Source: Tubulanus polymorphus
Lineage: Eukaryota; Nemertea; Palaeonemertea; Tubulaniformes; Tubulanidae
Length of the DNA: 64,000 nucleotides
Direction: 5' to 3'
Assembly: GCF_964204645.1 (NCBI RefSeq)
Contig: NC_134028.1
Location: forward strand, 9,837,001-9,901,000
Part shown: one piece after another, positions 41,001-53,000 of the stretch
Layout: every line of letters starts with the position of its first letter
Position numbering within the stretch: position 1 is the first letter of the stretch
Translations under genes and position numbers: made by a program
The notes under the pieces: generated by a model
The model's database searches: none
Seen by the model: the letters and a program-made list of their open reading frames with translations, nothing else
What the model was told of the DNA's origin: nothing

Positions 41001-44000
41001 GTTTATTTATTGTCAGTTTAAAACCGAGACAGTGTTGATTTATTTATCTTAGATTAGCGATACAGATTAACAATGTGTTGCTGGCTGCTACAATTTGTAG
41101 TACGGTAGTTGGTCATTGTTTCAGCCTGTTTTACAGTGATATATATGCACTTCGCAAAACGATCATCAGAGAAATTGAAAAAGGGACTAAACGCTCTGAA
41201 GTTTTAAAATTGTTTTGATGTGTTAACCGACATTGCGTTGTTATATTCATTTCCTTGATCTCGTTCCATCACATCCCCTGGGGGGGGGGACTCATGTGTC
41301 CAACACATGTATTTGCAACTCAATGTTAACAGAGAGCATATCTGAATTTGGTCTAAATTTATATTTTATTTCATAGTTTACAGTTGTCAATAAGCGATTT
41401 ATTTGCTGACAGTATTCTTACTTAAAAAGTAGGCCTACTTCAATGAAACCAGTTGGTTTGTGTTTCCTTACACCATACTCAATGAACATTAATTTACTTC
41501 AATCACAAAGAGGGAATTAAAGGTAACGAAATTATTGCATTGCCGGGATTTGAACATGATGTGGCATCAACTGAGTCGACGTCTTTGAAGCGATTTAGGT
41601 AATGTTGAGTTAATCTGCCAAACGGAAGATATACTGGCGGTACAAAATGGCAATGATAGATGAAACAGAAACGGGAAATGACGGATCGGGACTTATATCA
41701 GTCTGATTGCGTGATTTGCGAAAACAAAATGGCGGCTTTTTGAATCGCTCATATATGAATCAGATAGAACTGAGTCCGAACTGATGTGAGACTATATCCG
41801 TGATTTACAGTTGAGTTGACGCTCCAGGTCATCCGGTAATTTTAGGCTTTTCGGGGAGCACTTTATCAATATATGTAAATTTTTTGTGACATTCTTATCG
41901 CTGTTTAGACCCAGTAATTACGCGGGATTAATTCATATTAAATTACTATATCAAAATTCGAAATGGTCAGGCGCCGAGTTATATTTCTGTCAGAATTGAA
42001 AATTACGTTTATTAGCTGTTAGTGGTCGAATCTGAGAGGAGTTACATTTTATGTAAAACTTTTAGCTGGTAAGTCGAAAATTTATAATAATAATGATCAA
42101 CAGAATTACAAGAGGGTTTCTATGAAAGCAGCAGAAACCCTAAATACTAAGATATTGTATTATTCAATGCCCCCTAGTGGCCATATACAAAAACCAATGA
42201 CCTTGAAACTCACGACAATCATGGAACACGTTATAAGCTACAACTTTCTCATTCATTGAGGTAACAAAATATGCCTAGGTATCAATATAATGTCGAAAAA
42301 CTTTTTTCCACCTATGAATGAGTACTGATGACACCAAGATGGCCACCAATTGCGTCATAATTGGCTGATCAAAAATACCAGAGTGGCAGAGTGGGTTTAT
42401 GTCGGTTTCGGTTGATACTTAGTCTGTTTTCGATTATAGAGGGTGCCACTCTGTAAAATGTCCTCTTAGAAAGAAGAGGCATTCCTGACGTTCGTGAAAT
42501 AAACTCTTGTATTATTAGTTTACATTCTCTCTGTCTTTTAGAATTCTTTGGAATCAGCTGATTTCCGGTAGTGAACTCTGAGGTTCGGGACCACCCGTGG
42601 TATATCCCACCACTACGTCAGACCTCACACGGATCGTGAGAAGAAAAACACTGTGATACCTGCCTAAGGTATAAAACATCCCTTTCCAAAGAATACCCAT
42701 CAGCAATTGCAATGAGAAATGGTAAACCAGTAGGTAGCTACAGGACTCAGAATTCGGGCAAAAATTGACATTTTTGGGCACTAAAAAGGTCAAAGGATGG
42801 CTCTCTTGAGTTCGATTAACCTAATTTTTGTTACGCTGATGGGCCATGGGGGGATTCAATTATATACGAAAGATCAAGGTATCGATAAAAACGTCTTCAA
42901 AATTTCCCTCAAAAAGTGCAAAAACGTGTAAAAAGTGCTGACTTTGACGAACAACAATGGCTGTCAGTCGGCCATCTTGATTCTGACAGGGCCAGTTTTT
43001 GGGCTGAAGATGTGTCTAGGGTAGATACATGTGTAACCCAAATATCAAGACATTACATTGAGGTGTCTTCAAAACTTCCCAAAATAACTGGATTCTGTCT
43101 ACGGACGGATGGACGGACGATAAGTCTAGACTAAAGTCCCAAGTGGGCTAAAAAGCTATTTTTCCCGGACTTCGCATAATTGTCAAAGATTTCTGTAGTG
43201 CAAATAACAAGAGGCCCACAGGCCTTGTACCTTCATGACGCAGTAGAAGAAGAAGGATTCAGTATTCAAAGTTTTACAGAAAGATTTAAATTGTCACGAT
43301 GTAGGCCTAATAAGTTTTAAAATAGTTAAGATGGTATAGGCTGTGTGGTGATAATGTTCATTTTCTGTCAATATATCCTTACATGAAAAGACAAGCCCAT
43401 TTTAGCTGCACCAAAGATCACACTACATGAAACTAGGGGTCCAGGGACACCATGCCCACTTGGGAAGTGGTTCCAAATGCTCAACAATCTAACAATTTCA
43501 ATATTCAACGCCCCTGGTGACCATATACAGAATCCAATGACCTTGAAACTCACCACAATCATAGAACATGTCAGCAGCTACGATTTTGTAATTGATTGTG
43601 ATAACAAAATATGCCTCGTTACCACTATAATATGGAAATACTAAGTTATTCTACTATTCAACGCCCCCTGGCGACCATATTCTAAACCCAATGACCTTGA
43701 AACTCACCACAATCATAGAACATGTCACGAACTATAACTTTGTAATTGATCATGGTAACAAAATATGCCTAGGTAACAATATAATAAGGAAATAATAAGT
43801 TGTTCTACTATTCAACGCCCCCTGGTGACCATATAGAATAACTAATGGCCTTAAAACTTGCCACAATCATAAATGATGTCATGAGCTACAACTTTGCAAT
43901 TGATTGTGGTTACAAAATATGCATTGATACGAATATAATATAGAAATACTAAGATATTGCATTATTCAACGCCCCCTGGTGGCCATATACAAAAACCAAT

Positions 44001-47000
44001 GACCTTGAAACTCACCACAATTATAGAACACGTTATGAGCTACAACTTTCTAAATGATTGTGGTAGCAAAATACGCTTAGGTATCAATATAATGTGGAAA
44101 AACTTTTTCCCACTTACGAACGAGTACTGCTGACACCAAGATGGCCGCCAATTGCGTCATAATTGGCTGATGAAAAATACCTGTATCAGGTATAAAACAT
44201 CCCTTTCCAAAGAATACCCATCACAAATTGCAATGAGAAATGATAAACCAGTAGGAAGCTACAGGACTCAGAATTTGGGCCATCTTGAGTCCGACCGACC
44301 CAATTTTTGTTATGCTGATGGGCCCTGGGGGAATTCACATATATCCGAAAGGTCAAGGTAATTGATCAAAGCGTCTTAAAAATTTCCCTCAAAAAGTTCA
44401 AAATGTGTAAAAAGTGCTGATTTTGGCGAACAACAATGGCTGCCAGTCGGCCATCTTGAATCTGACAGGGCCAGTTTTTGGGCTGAAGATGTGTCTAGGG
44501 TAGATACATGTGTAACCCAAATATCAAGACATTACCTTGAAGCGTCTTCAAAACTTCCCAAAATAACTGGATTCCATCTACGGACGGACGGACGGACGAC
44601 GGACGAAAAGTGAACGCAATAGCCCGCTGGGACTAAAGTCCCAAGTGGGCTAAAAAGCATCAAGAATTGGTGTAGGCATCGTGCAGAAAAGAAATCCAAG
44701 ATGGATGGCAACCCTGGTGGCCATACTTGAACTCAATTTTCAATTAGGGGTAGACATCTCACCTGCCAAAATTCTTACACCTAGTATCATGAAAATGCAT
44801 CAAGAATTGCAGGCCATTCCGTGCTAGAAATTGGCTGAAGATGGCTGACTTGGCAGCCATATTTGAAAGCTGATGACTTCCATATACAAAAGGCATGGAC
44901 AGCTTACCTACCCTGACCCTCACACCAAATTTTGTGGAAATCCATCAATATTGCGGGCTGCATCGTGCAAACAAGAAATTCAAGATGGCCACCCCAATGG
45001 CAGCCATATTTGATCACCAATGACATTTTATTACAATAGCGGTGGACATCTCGCCAGACCCAATCTTCAAGCTAATTTTCAAAAAGATTTTTCATCACAA
45101 ATAACAGGCGAATTACTGTGTCGAATTCAATCCAATTCCAGAGGGCCTGGCTTAGGCCGATGCAATAGGAGTCAATTAAGATTCGACTTTTAGAAAAACC
45201 AGCACAGATGCCTTTTCAAATCACATGTAATTAAAAAATTCAGTGCTTCTTAGTTTGATGTCCCTGTTTTCGTCGCGCACGTGGTTAAAATTATTGTTTA
45301 CATTGAACGTCTTCAACAACTGATACAACTGCACCCGCATCTGTCAATCATCTTAATTGATTCATATACTAAAATTATACTAAAATGCTCACTATGAAAA
45401 AACTATGCGGGTGAATCAATCCGGAATTATACAGTAGAACGTCAGACACTAGGTACCTTTCTTTAAAGGTTTATTTGTTGTATGTCATTAACAATCAGTT
45501 ATATAATACTTTATTCATAACTTTGAAGCGAACGCTCAAGCAAGGTAACACGATAACACGAAACAGACCACGGTTTTCCCAGTTAAGAGCGTCTCTCCAC
45601 TTAAATTAGAGGGACTGTAATGGACCATTTGTTGACACTAACCTTTAATAAACTTCATATGGATACAATCAAGATAATTCCACCCTATAATTCCATTATT
45701 CAACTATCGACGTGCAGTTTAAACATGGCCCCGCCATTCAATACGCTAGTCACAATGAATCTCTACACACATCAAAATCTTAACTTCACTACATCATGAA
45801 GGTAAAAATATTTCATTATATCGGATTTAACAATTTGATTCAGGAAATGGTGCAGCCATGCTCAGACAACTTTGCCAAGGACATTGATCAACCTTGGATT
45901 GTAAATTCCAGGAATTCCTTGAAATATGTTCAAAATACAGTTTTTTTTAGGTATTAAATTGTACAAACACATAAATTTTCTTTTATCATTGTGGTTTACT
46001 AGCTGTTAATCATATTCCTGACAAACAATTTGTCCAGTAAAAAGTATTTACAACGACCTACCCCATTTTCAAAAGTATACCCCAAATATTCTTTCATCAA
46101 AAGAAAAAAAAATTCCCTACCAACCTACCCATTTTGGTGATGCCCCGCCCGAGAAACATAATTTCTTTTGGTGTGGCCTTATCCGACACATACGTTTTAC
46201 TGTAATAATTGATGATCTTTGTTTACAGTCACATGGTACTGGTCAATGCTTCCACATAAATCAATTATACATGTAAATGTTTACCAAATGGATTTGCAGG
46301 CTCTATTTCATCTTCCCAGTTTTCCCCTCCAAATATAACTTGTTCTAATTCCTCTCTACTGTGTCCAGTTTCAATTCTGTTGACCATTTCATTCCAGTCT
46401 TCAGTCTCTGAAGCTAAGATAATATGTGGAGAACATTTAGCTAAGATAATATAAAACAATTACATGCCTAACCCATTAGCACTGAAGCCGCCCGAATCCG
46501 CCCTGGCACTTTTTTCGTATGCCGCACATACATATGCCACCCAGTTTGAGTGGGATTCGAACACAATAGTTTATGATCAACTAGACACCAAAGTCCTCAA
46601 AATACCGTACAGAAATCAACATCTTCCTATTTAAAATTCTCAAGTATTTGGAGTATGAACATGACAGATTTGAGTGGCGCTCACTTCAAATCCAAGTAAG
46701 TTTGGATGTATTTTTGGGGCCAGACAGACACAAAAATGGTGGCCCACCTCATCAAATCTTATATCATAGAAAAACCTTTTTTTATCTACTATGGAATAAC
46801 TTGTAATGCATGAAAATAAACCGCAAATGAACTATTCGGTATCATGATTAACTTGGATTTTGCCTTGAATTTTCTGAGGAGTAATTGACACTTCTAATGA
46901 AATTCCTGAGTGCTAATGGCTTAACATTTCGAAAACAAAATTTCTCATTCAAATCCCCAAAACTATGATCTTATGCAATTCAAGTATCTCCATATTATAC

Positions 47001-50000
47001 AATTTTCTATTCCGAAATCGATATGCGGGCCGCCATCATCAGTTTTTGTGTAATGGCGCATGTGCGTGATGACAAATGCAGCGCAAAGTGCACTGCGTTC
47101 CCCAAATAGGGAGCGTACTTTGTGCTGTGCCGAAAAATATCAACATGTTAGATATTTGACAAATTCCAAAATGCGCTGGAAAAATCACCTTGACACTAGC
47201 CGAAAACTGCGCTGCGTACTTTGCACTCAAGTGCTGCTACGAATGTATGCGTAGGTTGGCACTGGAGCTCAGCTGTTGAATAGACAGATAGCTGTTTGAA
47301 ATTGACCAATGGCCATTGAGAATGTAGGAGAGTTTGTTCACGGCCAAAAAGGAACTGTGTCATTCCCGTGTGACAGAGTGCAAATAGGAAGAATCAGGTA
47401 CAGATATACTCGTAGTGGCACTGGCGACAGAACCGAAAAATACGAGTATATTCGTAGCCGGCAGCGAACGTGTTAAGAAAGACTCACCAGCCAAGAGTAA
47501 TGAAAACTCCCTGCATAAATTAATCAGCTGGTGCTACACAGCAAATAGACTAAAACTACCCTCACTTACTACTTGTAACGCAGTTCCAAAATTTGAAAAT
47601 CTTTTCCCAAAATACTCACACTTAGTAACACTTTCGGATTCTTCAGTTCCACAATCTACTGATTCCAAATCGTCATCACGATTGTATTTAGAATATGCTA
47701 TGCGTCTACCATTGTTATTGTCATGTGAACGCCATAACGACACCGAATTTTTCATCGCCTCTGTTAATTTCATGATAGATTCATTATTCTTCCAGGGAAC
47801 CACATCTGCTTCAGTGTCCTAGTAACAAACAAAAATTCCGGTAAATAATCGACTTAGAATCTTCATTCAAAATTGGCAAGGAAATTATCTTTGTCATGTT
47901 TGTTGAGAAAATCAATCCATTCTCTCAGTAATGAAACCAGCAGGGTGTTTATTATGGTAGGCTGACAGGGGAACTAGAACTCAGTCCAAGGGCACTAGAT
48001 TCCATTAATCAGTTTAACCACAGGGGCTGTGAATTTTAAAGATAATTGATCAACATATTTCCATTTAAAACTTAAAAAAATGAGCTAAAAATTCTGATTT
48101 TGGGTAACAATAATAGCCACCTTGATTCTGATTGGGCAAATCTAGGGTATGAGCATCATTCATGGAAGTGGTCATTCATAAGAAACTGGCTAAACGCTGT
48201 CCCACAGATTTTGCAACAAACTTGGACCCCAGAGACACCATGCCCACTTGAGAAGAGGTTTGTAATGCTCAACAATCTGACAATTTCAATATTCAACCCC
48301 CAGGGTGAACATATATATTGAAACCAATGACCTTAAAATTCACCACAATCATAGAACTTGTCATGAGCTACAATTTTGCTATCGATTGAGGTAGCAAAAT
48401 ATGCTTAGGTGCCAATATGATATATGGAAATATTAAGTTATTCAGCTATTCAAAGCCCCTGGTGAAAATGTACAAAAACCAATGTAGTCAGGGAGCCAAA
48501 CCAGTTTGACTAACACTTCATATTAATTTTTGGCAACACAAGAGTATCTGGGCTCTTCAAAAACCATTGTTGCCAACCTGGCAATCTCGGTACCTCACCA
48601 CCAACGCCCCCTAGTGGTCACTATAGGGGAATTTTTGTTAAAAATACACATTTTCAAATTATAACGTATTTTCATCAGTATTTCATGTGGATCATGCTCA
48701 TGTACTTTTTATTACGGAACATTGCATATTATAGGTTGAAATCTGGAAATATCTCGGCAAGATTCGTTGATATAATGAAGGAATTGGGATAATGAAACAC
48801 TATCTTCTCAAAATAGGTTTTTTTTCTCGGTTCTTCCATATTAAATATTACCTGCGTGCAAAACTAGGGCATGATCCACATGAATTTCTGATGAAAATAC
48901 GTTATAATTTGAAAATGTGTATTTTTAACAAAAATTTCCCAATAGTGAAACTGGGTTTGGCTCCCTGACTAATGACCTGAAAGAGCAAATGTTGTCAAAA
49001 TAGAATATTGTGTAAAGGTTAATTTCAAATCTTTTAAATCGGCAATTTCAGCATGTGCTCACTGTTATTGTTTATGTAAGAAGGTGCGTGCTTCCGACGT
49101 CATCTCTGAAAAATGCTTGCTGCTGCCAGTCATTTCACTAGACATTCCATGCGATATTTTATCATTTTGGGAGTAATTTGAATTAACAAGCTCTTATTAT
49201 TGTATACAGTTGCTACCGTTGTATATGACATAATAGTATATAAGTAAATAGCGCTGTAGGTCTGCGAATACGGTGAACAAATGATGTTTATTTTATCGGT
49301 TATACATAGGCTACGCATACTAGCAAGTCTCTAGCAGATCTCGGGTCGTTATACGTATATATGCTTAAGTTTCTTCTGGTTAAGAAATCGCTGAAAGTTC
49401 AATTTTGACAGAATTTGCCCCTTAAAACTCACAATCATAGAACATCAACCTTGCAATAGACTGTTGTTGCAATATATGCATCCGTAGCAATATACATAGA
49501 CACATTTTACATAATTCATCATTCAACTCCCCTGGAGGCGAGAAACTAGGTAATCCCAATCAATTCCATGAGAATAGATGTACACGCTATGACAGTGCAA
49601 GTATCAAATATCAAGACTATAGACTAAAACCTGTTGATATTTTCCAAAAAACCCTTTCCCACCTACAAATGAGGACAGATGATAGGCCAATTGCCCATTA
49701 CGGCAAGAATGCAATGCAATGCCATTCAACTAATTACCCGTCCTGAAGTTAATGTTTTGTAAACTGCTGAACCTATTGATTTTTTGCCTCTCCAGTTATT
49801 GGTCTGATTTGAATCTCGGTCCGCGTATTTGCAGGATACAAATCGATACGGTATCTCGTCGAACGGTATATCAAAATCATTCTACAAATCAAACAAGATC
49901 ATGTCATCAAAAAATACAAGGAAAACATCTCAATTTGGGAGAAAGGGTAGAATTTATTACCTCAGTAAGATCCAGGGCTGTAAGTTTTGTTAATTTATGC

Positions 50001-53000
50001 AGGAAATCCGGAATCACAGTTAAGCAATTGTTGAATAAATCTAAATTAACAAGGTTAATTAATTCACAAAACGAATCTGGTAATTCGGCTAACTGTAAAT
50101 ATAAACAATGAATAAACAATAAACTACATTTAACTACTGGAACAGTTCAGGACTGGACATATTGGAATTATTTACTAGCATGGCCACACTTCGTATACAT
50201 TCACAATGTAAAGGATATAGTATGGATTTCAATTATTACAGCTGTTAGGGTAGGCCTAAATAAGTCACAATAAAACTATTTGATAGAATATGGTGAAGTT
50301 GTATGATATTGTCGCGTTGAAGCTGGAGGAAGCGTCCCAATTGAGCGTCCCAATTGAGTGTACAACAGAAAACTAGGGGTCCAGGGACACCATGCCCACT
50401 TGGGAAGTGGTTCCAAATGTTCAACAATCTAACAATTTCAATATTCAACGCCCCCTGGTGACCATACACAAAAACCAATGACCTTGAAACTCACCACAAT
50501 CATAGAACACGTTATGAGCTACAAGTTTCATATTGATTGTGGTAACAAAATACGCTTAGGTATCAATATAAAGTGGAAAAACTTTTTCCCACCTACGAAT
50601 GAGTACTGATGACACCAAGATGGCCGCCAATTGCGTCATAATTGGCTGATCAAAAATACCTGTCTCAGGTATAAAACATCCCTTTTCAAAGAATACCCAT
50701 CACAAATTGCAATGAGAAATGGCAAACCAGTAGGGAGCTACAAGACTCAGAATTCGGCCAAAATTGACATTTTTGAGCACTAAAAAAGGTCATAGGACGG
50801 TCATCTTGAGTCAACGGTCAATTTTTGTTATGCTGATGGGCCCTGGGGGGATTCATATACATCCGAAAGATCAAGGTAATTGATCAAAGCGTCTTCAAAA
50901 TTTCCCTCAAAAAGTTCAAAAATGTGTAAAGTGTTGATTTCGGTGAAGAACAATGGCTGCCAGTCGGCCATCTTGATTCTGACAGGGCCAGTTTTTGGGC
51001 TGAAGATGTGTCTAGGGTAGATACATGTGTAACCCAAATATCAAGACAATACATTGAAGCGTCTTCAAAACTTCCCAAAATAACTGGATTCCGTCTACGG
51101 ACGGACGGACGGATGAAAAGTGAACGCAATAGCCCGCTGGGACTAAAGCCCCAAGTGGGCTAAAAATTATAAAATTGTGTAGTTATGTAGTAACTATTTG
51201 CAGTGAATTGCAGAGGAAACATGAAGCCATAAGGGTCCTTTACAAAAGATTATACCAACTAGGGGCTAGACACCATGCTACTTGGGAAGTGGTTTGAAAT
51301 GCTCAACAAACAGAAAATATCAATATTCAACGCCCCTGGTAATCATTAAGATAGCAATGACTTTAAAACTCACCACAATCATAGAAAATGTCACTAGCTA
51401 CAATTTTGCAAAATTATCTAGTGCCTGGAAATCCAATTATGTACGTTTATAAACACCTGGACTTAATTTAACTTGAGTTAAGCCCCCTCCTAAATTTTAC
51501 TTGCGACGAACCAAAAACAAAGAATAAACGGGTTTCATTGGTCATTTGCTTTATAAATGTGCATTGTAAACTCGGAATATACCGATTTCGTTTTTTTCAC
51601 ATACACAATCATGTTCTAGATCTTCTCGAATTGGTAAAACAACTGTCCCGACCACCATGGACATCCCCTGGATCTGCCACTGATTTACATGTACATAATA
51701 AATCAGCATATGGATAGCACATAATAATAACTTACTTTATTATTATCTAAGCGTAGATCCCGCAGTGAAATCATGTCTCCAAAATTACTTGGTAAAGCCT
51801 CCAAGTGATTCTTCGATAACTGACAGAATTTCAGTTTTCCGAGTTTACCAAAAGATTCCGGGAGATAATATAGCTGATTTTGTCCTAAAAAATTGAGAGA
51901 AAAAATTCAATATGCATAGGCCTATTTATTATTAGCTTTATCCCAGACCAAAAATAACCACTCGTAACCACATCAATTCAGAATAAGCCTAATTTCTCAA
52001 TGTTTCCAAGGTTAAAAGCACACATTTTCAAAGTTACAGTTCAATTAATTTTGATTTAGATTTCTATCCCAGTGTATGATAGAGTTCCTGTGAATATAGG
52101 CTTAATATTGTTCGAGGGACACCGACTTCCATTAGTTGTTGACGTTGATTGGATTAGGTATCTAGTTGTGCTCACAAATAAAATGTATTAAAGTCGACCC
52201 CGCATAAGTCGTAGCCTTTGGGACTGACGAGTTTTCTGCGACTTATGCGATGTACGAGTCACATGTAAGTCGTATTTTTACGAGTTATCTATAAGTCGTG
52301 GTTTTATACGAATTCTGCGAATAACCCTTGAAAATGTGATATATACGACACTCAGATTCCAGCATGGTTCGTCATGTTCCCGGTCATATCCTGAGCTGAC
52401 AGTGCAGATCCTATACCGCTGAAATCTGCCCTTAATCAACAAGGAGCCTATCGGCTTATAAAGCCCCTCTGTGTGATTTTAAGAAATAGAAGCTGCATAC
52501 CTAGGGGTGCCCCCTTATGGCCAAATCCAAAAATGGCTCTGTATTTTGTAGGCATTGGTCCATAGAACATTCATACCAAATTTGGACTTGATCTGTTTGA
52601 AACTGAAGGACTAATAGCAATTTGAAGAAATAGAAACTCCATCTCTAGGGGCACCCCCTGGTGGACGAATCCAAAAATGGCTCGGTAACTTTATAGGCCT
52701 GGGTCCATAGAACATTCATACCAAATTTGGAATTGATCTGATTAAAACTGTAGGACTAATAGCGATTTGAAGAAATAGAAACTCCACCCCATGGGTGGCC
52801 CCAGGGGGACGAATAAAAAAAAATGGCTCTATAACTTTAAAGGCCTTGGTCCATAGAACATTCATACTATATTCGGAATTGAAAACATTGGGACCAAAAT
52901 AATTATACAAGAGATGTGATGATACGACTAATTCGATGATGACTTATGCGGGGTTGACTGTATGTGTCAAAAATGACAGCCAAAAAAGTACATGTTTATG

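Larger units (their letters stand above)
38040..46284 (-). other. LRR gene intron 5 (8.2 kb), filled with Helentron-like elements
   Basis: At least four family A copies (38185-39945, 40194-40735, 42135-43156, 43432-44653), one family E array (44655-45075) and three nested insertions (38477-38986, 39075-39333, 42380-42655) occupy more than half of it. About 41000-42080 and 45100-46250 look unique, with no exon recognised. A lone pogo-like left end TACAGTGGAACCTCGTTCTA lies at 40784. Confidence 0.65.
47819..49960 (-). other. LRR gene intron 3
   Basis: About 2.1 kb, containing family A pieces (48223-49010 and degenerate words to about 49710) interrupted by the foldback element 48485-48971. No exon seen. 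Confidence 0.6.

Noticed and set aside
46265-46284. TAA at 46267-46265 as the end of the LRR protein
   Set aside because: A donor lies 18 bases upstream and joins in phase to a coherent acidic exon at 38039; the unspliced end is kept only as an alternative.
49752-50111. 119-residue open frame on the + strand
   Set aside because: It lies antisense over LRR gene exon 3, whose LRR register is unbroken across both splice sites.
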